DNA of 64,000 nucleotides from Corallium rubrum (GCA_964035015.1 OZ036006.1:10927816-10991815); one strand, 5' to 3'. Positions 11,167-21,744 are shown, counted from the stretch's first letter. Notes: generated from the sequence alone by a model not told the origin. Translations and numbers: made by a program.

Positions 11167-11392
11167 GTTATACGTCGCAGTTTCGTCGAATAAAATTCAA
11201 ACAATTAAATTCGTCTGAATTAAATTCGTTTATTATGCGACGTTTGGAGCAGGCCTTAGTTTCAAATTAATTTAATTTAGTCAGTCATCCTACAGTATTA
11301 TCAATTTATCACAAAAGTCGTTATGCATACCTACTGCACCTGTATTTGGTATCTTTCCTACAGTTTGAAGACACACATCTATAAACAATATA

Positions 11393-11864
11393 GAAGTAAT
11401 ATTGGGCATTTCACTCGATTACATAGCATGTTCTAGGGATTTTTGGTGAAGGAAAATTCGAGTGTAGAATATAAACATTTTAAGACCAAACCGGGACCAG
11501 TTGCGAAAAATGCAACTACACAGGCCTTCCGGCAGGAATTGAACCCACGACCTTGCGATTCTAGTGCAATGCTCTGACCACTGAGCCACAGAGGGCGTTG
11601 CCGAGAGCTTGATCGCGAGTTCTGTGTATATAATAAGGTGGTAATGTCAGGAGAGAATTGGGTATATTACAAGTAATATTGGGCATTTCACTCGATTACA
11701 TAGCATGTTCTAGGGATTTTTGGTGAAGGAAAATTCGAGTGTAGAATATATACATTTAAATCATCGCAAGGTCGTGGGTAGTTGCATTTTTCGCAACTGG
11801 TCCCGGTTTGGTCTTAAAATGTATATATTCTACACTCGAATTTTCCTTCACCAAAAATCCCTAG
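11393..11864. mobile_element. tRNA-headed composite retroposon, copy 1 (13 bp TSD)
   Basis: Flanked by TATAAACAATATA (11380-11392 and 11865-11877). It starts in minus sense with GTAATATTGGGCATTTCACT, runs one full unit through a tRNA-like head (GGTCAGAGC, GGTCGTGGGTTCAA in complement), begins a second minus unit, then switches to plus sense near 11770 and ends CCTTCACCAAAAATCCCTAG. No poly-A. See the copies at 33409, 44031 and 56355. Confidence 0.85.
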
Positions 11865-11929
11865 TATAAACAATATATATACATATTATATAAATTTATT
11901 ATAGTTATTATATAAAATAGAGTGTTTTA

Positions 11930-12800
11930 TGTAATAGTTCAAATACGAGACGGAGGACTTTAACCGGGATTTCAAAGTCCGAGTGCTTTTTGAAAAGGCG
12001 AGCCTTTTTAATGCACGAGGGCTTTGTAATCCCGGTAAAGTCCGACGTCGAGTATTTGAACTGACTTCTCAAACTCAAAACTCCGAAGATACCTCTGAAA
12101 CGTAATATAATTTGCCTTATTTCAAAGTACTAGTACTTTTCCTCCGATTTCAAAGTATACTAGTACTTTTTCGCCGATTTCAAAGCACTGATTAAACATT
12201 AATTTCTTTTGGTTTTGGTCATGAATTATTAATGAGTTTGAGAAGTACTGTTTAATAAACGAGCAGGAGTATTTTATCAGATATAAAGACACGAGGCGAA
12301 GCCGAGTGTTTTTATATCTGATAAAACACAAACTGCGAATAGACGACTTTCAGGCTCATGCGCAGTAGCAACTTTACTTCAAATTTTCATCGGAGGTAAA
12401 AACAACTGTTTTAGCTGGAAAGATCATATTAAAAATAGTAAAAGTGCAAAGTTTAAAATAAATCGGACAAATAGTGCGAAAGCTACGCTCTTCGGAAGTT
12501 TGCTCACCACTAGGGATTTAATAGGGATTTTGGCTTGGCGTGCAACTCCCGCCCGCAAAGCCAAAATCCCTATTAAATCACTAATAAATCCCTGTTGGAA
12601 TGGTCAACTTTCCGCTTGTGAAACTTTTTCCATTTGTTAAGCAATTCGTTTCAAACTTTGCACTTCCACTATTTTCAATATGCTCGTTCCAGCTAAAACA
12701 GTTGTTTTTATCTCCGACGAAAATTTGAATATTTGTTGCTACTGCGCATGATCGTGAAAGTCGTCTATTACTGAACGGCTTCGAAAACGAACCACTTGGT
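11930..12800. repeat. Cluster of hairpins and inverted repeats
   Basis: Four structures lie in series. An arm TTCAAATACGAG mirrors CTCGTATTTGAA-like sequence at about 11938-12062. TTTTATCAGATATAAA hairpins around GAGGCGAAGCCGAG at 12270-12316. GGGATTTAATAGGGATTTTGG mirrors at 12510-12590. A larger inverted pair bounded by AATAGACGAC spans 12339-12769. No coding signal. 12800-13240 holds only fragments of the same dispersed repeats. Confidence 0.7.
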
Positions 12801-13302
12801 AAGTTCAATGGCGTAGTAAGTTTGAAAAATAACCTTGTCTAAGCCGAGAAAATCAAAGCTAAAGTTCATGTAAATCAGGAGGTATCTTTATCACATATAA
12901 AGACACGATACGGTCATGATTTTCTTTTGTGTTTTCCTCATGAATTATTAATGATTTAATGAATTATTAGTGAATTTTGAATGATGTTCCACCACTAATA
13001 AAAACGATAATCTCACATGTGTCGATTATCGTGAAACGTATTAGAATTTACCGCTCTATTTTTGTGGGGAAATAGGACTACTTTTTAATATAATAAACAG
13101 AACGATACATGAATGCTTGGAAATATGAAATTTATTTCTCGTGTTGACCAAGATATCTCACTCGTTCGCTTTGCTCACTTTTGTTCACTTGTGGTCAACA
13201 CTCAAAATAAATTTCATACTTCCGTGCATCCATGTATTATTCTCTATAATTAATATAGATTAGTTTTGTAGAAACACCACGTAAAATATTTCTTTGCTAA
13301 CC

Positions 13303-13332
13303 TTTTGGCCTGCTGACTCAGGCTTTCATCAG
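13303..13332 (-). ncRNA. Degenerate hammerhead-like core
   Basis: In minus sense it reads CTGATGA, a stem GCCTG/CAGGC closed by AGTCAG, then CAAAAGG where a hammerhead would have GAAA. It is the inverted partner of the intact-looking core at 15488 and probably a decayed Penelope-type terminus. Confidence 0.4.
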
Positions 13333-13526
13333 AGCAATAACAACAAGCTGTTGGCTCACGTCATTTATAAACTAAGCAACTGATCAATTAAATCACGTAA
13401 GAATATAAATAAAAATGTAATAGTAATAGTAATATTTAGGTACTAATTTAGTTTAAATTATACATGTAAATACACGACCACATCAGCTATGCTGTAAGTT
13501 TTTATCGTGTTTAAATAAATGCTATT

Positions 13527-14030
13527 GTTATATACCAAAGACTTTCGTTTGCCAATAATGAAATCCTATTGGTCAAATCATGGTCACGTGTTGTTAAGAA
13601 ACTCAATGTTTCTTTCTGCAGAGGGAAACATTGCACTGTTTCCCTCTGACGTCAACAATGAAGAGGGAAACAGTGCAATGCTTCCCTCTGACGTCGCTTT
13701 AATCATGCGTTGTTCACGTGAATACACGATTATTGCTCAGATCAAGAACTTTGGACTCTTTGGGCATTTTGAAAACAAGAGCTTGTTTCGAGCTTGTTTG
13801 GTACGAAATAGTCCATTTTCTGAAAGAAAGAATTTCTATACATATCTTCAAAGGTCTGAAAAACACTTGGAGAAATTTAAAGCTGTTCTGAGTGTTGAGT
13901 CTGGTGTATTCGTTTAGTTGAATGACTTGAATTGAAATTACGAAGACAAAGTCAAAGTGTTTTGGTAAGTCTTTTCGCCGTTTGCAAGTTTCAAGGCAGT
14001 TTAGTATTTTAAAAGTCTTTGGTATATAAC
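13527..14030. mobile_element. TIR element GTTATATACCAAAGACTTT
   Basis: A perfect 19 bp inverted repeat bounds 504 bp. The 132-codon plus-strand frame inside (13519-13917) crosses the left terminus and a palindrome of CAGAGGGAAACA-type sequence, so I do not call it a gene. The 13780-13980 part is related to the sequence flanking the Harbinger insert at 48840-49720 (shared ending GTGTTTTGGTAAGTCTT). Confidence 0.7.
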
Positions 14031-14035
14031 GAAAC

Positions 14036-14177
14036 GCTTGTTGACTTTCGCCTCGAGAAATATCGAGTTTTACGGTCCCTCAGGCTTCAATGTCACCCTT
14101 GGGCTAAAGCCCTCGGGTGACATTGAAGCCTTCGGGTCCGTAAAACTCGATGTTTCCCTCGGCGCCAGTCAACAAGT
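14036..14177. repeat. Long hairpin with CCCTCGGG hinge
   Basis: The arms CTTGTTGACT, ATCGAGTTTTACGG and GGCTTCAATGTCACCC are mirrored around TTGGGCTAAAGCCCTCGGG, a near-perfect palindrome of about 140 bp. The open frame across it is only the hairpin. Confidence 0.8.
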
Positions 14178-14179
14178 GT

Positions 14180-15350
14180 ATATTATTATTATTATTAATA
14201 TAATGGCTATCCCGTTAATTTTATTAATTAGAAAAACAAAATCAAGAATGTTCTCCGAATAGGGTACGCCACGTGCTGTTTAATGGCTGTCCTTTCAGAG
14301 AAATAGTGTGATGTTTTGCAATCGCAATAGATTCTCTTGTTCTTCGCGTGAAGTATTGCTTGTCGCTGGCTAAGAGTGACGACTCTCCCACTTAACTCTT
14401 CCCACATCTTTTTTCTTCGTAGTTTAATAATAAAACTAGAAATACATAAATGCAACAACCCCTCGCCTACTTTTATATGCTTTTTGAAATACACTCCACC
14501 CACCCCACCTTCCAATTAAAATAAGCACTCCTGATATACAGCAAAAGCAAATGAATTAATCCTCAGGATAATTACAGAATTTATGATTAAGATGACTAAA
14601 ATGAAAGTTGAACATATCAAAGGAAAACTTACAGATTTCATATTAAAATCTGGTTGTAAAAATATATTGTTTTTAGCCATACAGGAGTTTTCCAAAGGAA
14701 TTACTTTTATGTTTTGCAAAGGCAGTGTTGCCAATAGGTAAACCATGACTCAACGCCGTAGAGAATTTCGTAATATATTTGTAAGATACATTCTAAAATG
14801 ATTGAGTTTGATTAGATTACATTGATAATAATTAATTGGAAAATAAACGACTAAACACACTTTACAAATGATCAGTTAAATACCTGAAGAGTGGGTCTCT
14901 ACAGCTTGAAACGACGCACTCCCGTCATACAGACGCAAACTTCTCTCTATCACAGACTTACTCGCTATTTTGTTCAGTAACTGTCCGATTGTTATCAATC
15001 AACACCCATATATCATATTACCGCATGCAAATCAATAAATGAATCAGAGTATAATCAATTAAGATAAGTAACAAAATACAAAATATAATTTTATAGTTCA
15101 GTACTCGCGGACTGTCCGAAACAGTATCCTTCTTTTATTCGTTGTTCTGCTTCTTTCCGTTTAAAACGAAACCATTTGAAACAATTTTGTTTCGCAAAAT
15201 ATGGAAATAACTATAAGTTTGCTTCAAAGCTAGTCACCAGTGCCCAACTATTCTTACCGCGTGACACCGTACCAAACATATAAACTATTTCCAGATTTTG
15301 TCTCCCTTGCTTTTTCTACACGCGTGTAAAGTGGACTCCACGCATGTCGA
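14180..15350. other. Gene-free AT-rich interval
   Basis: No exon, repeat boundary or domain is recognisable. The antisense frames at 14228-14746 are short and compositionally unremarkable. Confidence 0.5.
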
Positions 15351-15487
15351 GATTAGCACCCTCACCCGGGCTCCGGGCCTTCGGCCCTACGCCCGGGCTC
15401 GGGGATTAATATGATAGGCCATTGTATTCTTATGATCGGTTGCTTAGTTTACAAAACGACGTGAACCAACAGCTTATTGTCATTGCT

Positions 15488-15517
15488 CTGATGAAGGTCT
15501 GAGTCAACAGGCCGAAA
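15488..15517 (+). ncRNA. Hammerhead ribozyme-like core (Penelope-type terminus)
   Basis: CTGATGA is followed by stem II GGTCTG/CAGGCC (six pairs, one G-U) with loop AGTCAA, then GAAA and GCTTAGC. This gives the conserved CUGANGA-stem-GAAA core of a hammerhead. Stem III and the cleavage triplet are not obvious by eye. Penelope-like retroelements are known to carry minimal hammerheads. The matching inverted copy at 13303-13332 and the related CCGAAAGCTCGTAAATAA termini of the Penelope element at 53995-54765 support that origin. Confidence 0.5.
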
Positions 15518-15725
15518 GCTTAGCAAATAAATATTTTATAAATATATATCAAATAAATATTCCACAAAACTTATCTATCAGGGGTTCAAATTTTCGGCAG
15601 TATCCAAGATACCAGGGGATACTAGGTTTCTGAATTTGGTATCTCTCCTTGAAATATAGTATCCCACTTTTGAATACTAAACATTTCAACTTGCAATATC
15701 TAAAATTAACTATAACAGTTTGTGA

Positions 15726-16493
15726 CAGTGCCTGCAGTTACGTTACGCTTTAAGACCTTACACTCCATTATGATGTTATGTTGCATTGCAACACGTTACG
15801 TTACATTTTAAGACGTTACGCTCCATAGCAACACTTTACGTTACATTTTAAGACGTTACGCTCCATAGCAACACGTTACGTTACATTCTAAGACGTTACG
15901 CTTCATAGCAACACGTTACGTTACATTCGAAGACGTTACGCTAATTTCTAAGACACTTACGCTACATTCTTAGACATTACTCTACATTCTAAGACGTTAG
16001 CTATATTCTAAGACACTATGCTACATCCTTAGACGTTAAGCTACATTGTAAGACGTTACGCTACGTTGTAAGATGTTACACTACGCTGTAAGACGTTGCG
16101 CTACATTGTAAGACGTTACGCTACATTGTAAGACGTTACGCTACATTCTAAGACGTTACACTACATTGTAAGACGTTACGCTACATTGTAAGACGTTACA
16201 CTACATTGTAAGACGTTACACTACATTGTAAGACGTTACGCTACATTGTAAGACGTTACGCTACATTGTAAGACATTACGCTACATTCTAAGACGTTACG
16301 CCACATTGACATTGTAAGACGTTACGCTGCATTGTAAGACGTCACGCTACATTGTAAGACGTTACGCTGCATTGTAAGACATTAGGCTACATTATAAGAC
16401 GTTACGCTACATTGTAAGACATTAGGCTACATTATAAGACGTTACGCTACATTGTAAGACGTTACGCTACATTGTAAGACATTAGGCTACATT
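15726..16493. repeat. 20 bp minisatellite, left block
   Basis: Tandem CTACATTGTAAGACGTTACG units with point variants, more diverged at the left end. It was continuous with 20213-20965 before the LINE inserted. The 15600-15690 flank with GGGATACTAGG-like sequence resembles the sequence just beyond the right block (20995-21080). Confidence 0.93.
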
Positions 16494-19400
16494 GTTTTAT
16501 TTATTTTTTTTATTTTTTTTTATTTTATAAGCTTCGCCATAGACTTGACTAAATACATGTATACCTATGGCAGGGTCACCGCAACAGCGTGAAGGCCAAT
16601 TACTGCGAGCCCAAAAATATAAAAGTTAAAGTCAAATATTCTAATAAAACTTACACAATATACAACATACATACAATATAGAAATAAATACTAAAAACAG
16701 CAAGTAATGCTGCGGGTTAGACTGCGAGAATTATTACAATTTGGACATATAGTTTTGAAAGAACGTGGATCGTCAGGGTTATAGGTATTCACAAGAGCAG
16801 TAAAGTAGTAGCTGAGCATCAGAGATCTAAATGTGGCCAGTTCTAGTGCATTGAAATTAATATTGGTAAGTTCGTTAATGAGCGTGTTCCATATTCTTGT
16901 AGTTCTGTTGAAGTATGATCTCTGGAAAGTGGTAGTTCTGCATTTACGAATGATGAAGTGGACAGAGTTACAGTTAGTATTTGATCGAGTAGGTTTTGAA
17001 CAGCAGACCACAGAGGGGATTACAGTAGGATTCAGATTTATTAAGCCTTTGGTTGCTTTGGAAAAAAAAACCATGTCCAAGTATTCATGCCAATAACATA
17101 ATGGTAGAAGATCAAGGTTAATAAGTCGTTCTTTATAGGATTGGTCACAAGAAAAAGGTAAGTTCAGTATATATTTCGATGCCCGTCTCTGTATTCTTTC
17201 AAGTTGCCTAATAAGGTCTTTGGACTGGGGAGCCCAGACTTGAGTAGCGTATCCCAGATGAGGGCGCACCAACGCAAGGTAAATGGTCCGTCTCACTTGG
17301 GTGCTGCGGATATGCCTTGTATTCCTTCTGATATAGCCCAGCGTTCGGTGGGCTTTAGAGCATTGTTCCGAAACTTGCTTGGACCAAGACAAGTTGCTTG
17401 TGATCCAAACCCCAAGATCTTTTTCCTCTCTGGTCTCAACCAATGGAGTGCCATTCAGTACATAATCTGTCGCGACAGGTTTTAGTTTCCGTGTTATCCG
17501 CAGAGTTTTACATTTGGTCTCGTTGAATAAAAGCCCGGCTGAAGATGACCAAGAGTCGAGGTTGTTCAAGTCGTTCTGTAGACACGAGGCATCATCAGAA
17601 GATTTTATCATCTTGTATATCTTCGTGTGGTCCGCAAAGGCAGCTACTTGACTGGAGATAACAGCATCAGGTAAGCTATTGGCATACAATAAAAACAACA
17701 TTGGACCTAGGATTGAGCCCTGAGGCACACCAGAGGTGACTGGGAGAATGTTTGAAGTGGCACCAAGAACAGTGACTCTCTGTCGGCGGTTATGCAAGTA
17801 GGACTGGAACCATTGTAAAATATTTCCACCAAAACCGTATTGACGAAGTTTTTCGATCAGCTTCTGATGGTTTACTTTGTCAAACGCTTTTGACATGTCA
17901 AGAAGGATGACGTCAGTTTGACCTCCGCTGTCAAGCTGGGAACCGATGTAGTCAAGGACCTCGATTAATTGCGTAACACAGGATTTATTAGCGATGAAGC
18001 CGTGCTGACATGCAGCAATCAGACTGTATACACGTGCTTTAATCGCATTGAAGACACAACGTTCCAATATTTTAGACACGATAGGAAGTAGTGATATGGG
18101 CCTATAGTTTTCCGCATATTCTCTCTTTCCCTTCTTGTATACGGGGACAACGTTAGCGAGTTTCCATTCCTCCGGCAGAACACCCATGCTAAGTGATTTA
18201 TTAAATAGTTCGCATAATGATGGTGCGATTTCATCAGCGGACTCTCTCAGAATCCTGGCAGGAATTTCATCTGGTCCTGTCGCTTTATTGATGTCCACGT
18301 TGTTTAAAACGTGCAAAACCTCACTGGTGGTGAGAGTCACGTCTTTTAATATCAGCCCAGGCGGATCTTGTTGGCTGTTGTCAGGTGATCCAGTCGGTAA
18401 ATTGGTTGTAAAGACGGACGCAAAGTAGCGGTTGAATAGATTTGCAATCTTCTTTGGGTTATTGGCAAGTGTTCTCTGCCTGACGCTGGTTGTTTCGCAT
18501 TCGCCTGTGCAGACCATAGAAGTCAGATCTGGGATATTTCTCAGTTTAGATTTGCTCTTAAGAATTGACCAAAAGCGTTTGGGGTTAGAATGCAAGTAAT
18601 TTTCAATGGAAGCAAAGAATAGTTCGCGGCTCTCCCGGATCATGCGTTTTACCTCCGAGCGCATGCGCTTGAACTTCCTTTGCAGAAGAGCGGATGGAGA
18701 TATCTTAAGCTTTTGACGAATGGAATCCTTTTTTCTTATTAAATTGATAATTGTGCCATTTATCCAAGGAATAGGATTTCTTCCCTTGAGCTTTTTTCTT
18801 GGAATAAAATTAGCCACGCAAATCAAGAAAGCGTCTTTCCAACGTCGCCAATCACTGTTTATGTCACCACGGTCAGTTAATATTAAGCTTGATAAATTCG
18901 CTGCGCAAAGAGCAGACCGTAACCCTGTAAAGTCTCCACTGTTGTAATCGTAAACGGAACGTCGACTCTTTGGTGGCGCTTTCATAGAAGTTGCGAGTGT
19001 GAAGGAGACAATGCAATGATCAGTGAATATTTCAGCTTCGTCAGGAGTCAACACATCCGCTATCTTCACTTGATCAGGTATGCTCGAAATTACCAGGTCA
19101 AGTACATTGTTGCCACGCGTAGGGGTCGTATTATGTTGAATTAAAAAGTAATCATTTAACAGTTCAACAAACGATTGGTCGTTAATGCTTGAAGGGAGTT
19201 CCAGGGATGCCCACGAGATCTTCGGGAAGTTGAAGTCTCCTGAAATTACTATATTGTCAAACTTGTTGTAGGCTTCATCAAGAAAATTACGAAATAAATC
19301 AGTTATCCAACGTTGATCTGCATCTGGCGGTCTGTAGCAACAGCAGAACAGAAATTTCTGATTGGAGTTTGTTTCTAATTCAGCTGAAACGATTTCTAAG

Positions 19401-20212
19401 CCCGTAGTTGTTGGTGAGATATATTCTTGAATATGTTTAAACGAGTCTGTCTTCACTGCAATCAAAACTCCTCCAGCGCGTCTAAATTGGTGGTCTTTCC
19501 TGTAGATCGTATACCCAGGGTGCAGAATTTCTGAGTTCATGATATCTTTGTTCAGCCACGTTTCATTCACACATACAATATCAGAGTCGTCAGCGTAAAC
19601 AAGATCTTGAAAGTGTTGTAGATTGCAAACCTCCATGTTTACGTCCTTGGATTTGTGAACACTTTTGAGGCTTCTAGCATTAAGTAATATGCACTTAACG
19701 TCAGGAAACGTCTTCACTTGTTGTTTCTGTGGCTTGTATGAAACATCTCTCACGCTGAAAGGACCTGGATTGGTTGCAATATCACCAGCAAGCATAATAC
19801 AGATAACTGCGTGTAAGTTTTTGCGAGTGATTTGAAGGTCCAAGCCGTAGCGATGGTGGGTCGGCAAGTTAAATTTTCTCAGTATTACATCACGAGTGGA
19901 AATCCAAATACAGCACAGTTTCTCAGGCAGGACTGCAAGTTCTGAGCTAATAAAAACGTTCTCTGGAGTAGTTTTGGCGTCGTGAGGGAACGGAAGAGGT
20001 TTCTGTCTTAAGGATAACCAGGAAATTGTGGAGAGAATTAGCAGCCGTCTAACCAGCGTTATGTTGAACATACTTCCATTATGTTGAGCGTGCTTCGAAA
20101 CCATGTTGTGAGATTATTTTACTGCTAGTACCGTTAATTATAATAGTGATAAAGTTCTAATTCCCGTGAGCACAGTTTGTTGATGTCAGTTTTATCCTCT
20201 AATTACTGCACG
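16494..20212 (-). mobile_element. CR1-like non-LTR retrotransposon, near full length
   Basis: A minus-strand LINE with a single long ORF and an A-rich tail (the T-rich run at 16494-16532 on plus). The 3' UTR shares GGCTCGCAGTAATTGG-type sequence with the LINE tail at 31505-31530. It is inserted in the 20 bp minisatellite, and ACATTG at both junctions may be a short duplication. The 5' boundary is approximate. Confidence 0.88.
16691..20104 (-). CDS. CR1-like LINE ORF: 2A-like motif, AP endonuclease, reverse transcriptase
   Basis: A 1137-residue uninterrupted polyprotein. Residues 105-115 read MLAGDIATNPGP, a 2A-like site with Ala where the canonical D-x-E-x-NPGP has Glu. The endonuclease spans about 135-345: LLNARSLKS, VCVNETWLN, GGVLIAV, FCCCYRPPDAD, ISGDFNFP and FTDHCIVSF. 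The reverse transcriptase spans about 600-860: WKLANVVPVYKKG, YRPISLLPIVSKILE, HGFIANKSC, LLDMSKAFDKVNH, SGVPQGSILGPMLFLLY. The motif C box reads AAFADHTKIYK, with the second catalytic Asp replaced by His (codon 17627-17629). A WxxLTN region and CPNC end the protein. Known: such ORFs nick DNA and prime reverse transcription at the target. Inferred: the intact frame indicates recent insertion, but the catalytic change makes RT activity doubtful. Clade assignment (CR1/L2 group) is by motif style only. Confidence 0.93.
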   Translation of the reverse strand: MVSKHAQHNGSMFNITLVRRLLILSTISWLSLRQKPLPFPHDAKTTPENVFISSELAVLPEKLCCIWISTRDVILRKFNLPTHHRYGLDLQITRKNLHAVICIMLAGDIATNPGPFSVRDVSYKPQKQQVKTFPDVKCILLNARSLKSVHKSKDVNMEVCNLQHFQDLVYADDSDIVCVNETWLNKDIMNSEILHPGYTIYRKDHQFRRAGGVLIAVKTDSFKHIQEYISPTTTGLEIVSAELETNSNQKFLFCCCYRPPDADQRWITDLFRNFLDEAYNKFDNIVISGDFNFPKISWASLELPSSINDQSFVELLNDYFLIQHNTTPTRGNNVLDLVISSIPDQVKIADVLTPDEAEIFTDHCIVSFTLATSMKAPPKSRRSVYDYNSGDFTGLRSALCAANLSSLILTDRGDINSDWRRWKDAFLICVANFIPRKKLKGRNPIPWINGTIINLIRKKDSIRQKLKISPSALLQRKFKRMRSEVKRMIRESRELFFASIENYLHSNPKRFWSILKSKSKLRNIPDLTSMVCTGECETTSVRQRTLANNPKKIANLFNRYFASVFTTNLPTGSPDNSQQDPPGLILKDVTLTTSEVLHVLNNVDINKATGPDEIPARILRESADEIAPSLCELFNKSLSMGVLPEEWKLANVVPVYKKGKREYAENYRPISLLPIVSKILERCVFNAIKARVYSLIAACQHGFIANKSCVTQLIEVLDYIGSQLDSGGQTDVILLDMSKAFDKVNHQKLIEKLRQYGFGGNILQWFQSYLHNRRQRVTVLGATSNILPVTSGVPQGSILGPMLFLLYANSLPDAVISSQVAAFADHTKIYKMIKSSDDASCLQNDLNNLDSWSSSAGLLFNETKCKTLRITRKLKPVATDYVLNGTPLVETREEKDLGVWITSNLSWSKQVSEQCSKAHRTLGYIRRNTRHIRSTQVRRTIYLALVRPHLGYATQVWAPQSKDLIRQLERIQRRASKYILNLPFSCDQSYKERLINLDLLPLCYWHEYLDMVFFSKATKGLINLNPTVIPSVVCCSKPTRSNTNCNSVHFIIRKCRTTTFQRSYFNRTTRIWNTLINELTNINFNALELATFRSLMLSYYFTALVNTYNPDDPRSFKTICPNCNNSRSLTRSITCCF

Positions 20213-20965
20213 ACATTGCGTTACATTGTAAGACGTTAGGCTGCAATTGTAAGACATCGCGTTACATTGTAAGACGTTAGGCTGCATTGTAAGACATTAG
20301 GCTACATTGTAAGACAATACGCTACATTGTAAGACGTTACGCTACATTGTAAGGCGTTACGCTACATTGTAAGACATTACGCTACATTGTAAGACGTTAC
20401 GCTACATTGTAAGACGTTACGCTGCATTGTAAGACGTTACGCTGCATTGTAAGACGTTACACTACATTGTAAGACGTTACGTTACATTGTAAGACGTTAC
20501 GCTACATTGTAAAACATTACGCTACATTCTAAGACGTTACGCTACATTGTAAGACGTTACGCTGCATTGTAAGACGTTACGCTGCATTGTAAGACGTTAC
20601 GCTGCATTGTAAGACGTTACGCTGCATTGTAAGACGTTACGCTGCATTATAAGACGTTACGCCGCATTCTAAGAGGTTACGCTACATTCTAAGACATTAC
20701 GCTACATTCTAAGACGTTACGCTACATTATAAGACGTTACGCTACATTGTAAGGCGTTACGCTACATTCTAAGACGTTACTCTACATTGTAAGACGTTAA
20801 GCTACAATGTAAGACATTACGCTACATTGTAAGACGTTACACTACATTGTAAGACGTTACGCTACATTGTAAGACGTTACGCTACATTGTAAGACGTTAC
20901 ACTACATTGTAAGACGTTACACTATATTATAAGACGTTACGCTACATTGTAAGACGTTACTTCAC
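20213..20965. repeat. 20 bp minisatellite, right block
   Basis: Continuation of the ACATTGTAAGACGTTACGCT array on the other side of the LINE, with about 37 units. Single-base variants (GCTGCATT against GCTACATT) cluster in runs, suggesting local amplification. Confidence 0.93.
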
Positions 20966-21159
20966 ATTCTGTGGCTGTGCGCTATCGAATTTTTTATTGC
21001 ATGTATCCCGTTGGGATACCGAAGTTAAGATTTCTAGTATCCAAAACTAAAATCTAGTATCCCGTGGATATCAGGATACCGTAAATGTCAAGCCCTGTCT
21101 ATATTACATTACCGCCATGAAAGATATTAATCAAAGAATTAATAGTATAATTAACTGAC

Positions 21160-21648
21160 CTCGGTGATTCAGATCACATATATTTGGACCTAGAAAGTCC
21201 GTCACGTTAGTCGATGCGCCCCATAGACTGTATAACCAAACTCTATCTGCTGTTGATGATGATAATCTCACGACATATCCCCTGTCCTTGTTATTGGCGT
21301 CGCGTTGCATTACTCTCCAGCTGAAGCGTTTCCTCGTATGCTCAGGGTTCACGTAATAGTATTTCACTCCAGCGGCAAGCCTATCATGGCATCTCCATTT
21401 CTGAAATGATTTTCGAAAATTGCATGTGCATAGTCGAAGTTCACTGTTTTCACTTAATGTGTCAACGTCGATGCATAATCTATTACCAACATTTTGTATT
21501 TGGCCATCCTTTGTCCATTGCCAACGAAATAAGGTGTTTGTTGTAGCGGTTGACGATGCCATGGCCACAATTCTGCTAAAGCGCATAGTAGCTTTCATGT
21601 ACACTTTTAGCATAGGATTATACAATGTGAAACCTTGAACGGTTTCCG
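21160..21648 (-). CDS. Exon 2 of secreted lectin/LamG gene: ricin-type beta-trefoil lectin domain
   Basis: Minus-strand exon of 489 bp, bounded by a textbook acceptor (TTTCTTTTTAG) and a GTCAGT donor, with phase 1 at both ends. The protein opens GFTLYNPMLKVYMKAT and contains FRWQWTKDGQIQNVGNRLC, then LCTCNFRKSFQKWRC, with aromatic Q-x-W-like repeats and the GNRLCID strand typical of R-type (ricin B) lectins. The rest (KYYYVNPEHTRKRFSWRV and onward to NICDLNH) completes the fold. Known: R-type lectins bind galactose or GalNAc type glycans, and in secreted animal proteins they act in recognition or adhesion. The binding residues cannot be verified by eye. The frame extends past both splice sites, which is fortuitous. 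Symmetric 1-1 phase is typical of shuffled extracellular domains. Confidence 0.8.
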
Positions 21649-21744
21649 CTAAAAAGAAATTTATCAATTTGTTTATTTAGCAACTATACCCATCAGGCTT
21701 AGATGAATCCAATAAGTTATAATATATGTATATATAGGTTATAA

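Noticed and set aside
13519..13917. 132-codon plus-strand ORF
   Set aside because: It crosses the terminal repeat of a TIR element and a hairpin, and has no recognisable domain.
16833..18947. Several plus-strand frames opposite the LINE
   Set aside because: Antisense shadows of the 1137-codon LINE ORF.
21131..21667. Reading the lectin frame as a stand-alone 178-codon gene
   Set aside because: The apparent Met and C-terminal tail lie beyond a good acceptor and donor, and phases match neighbouring exons.
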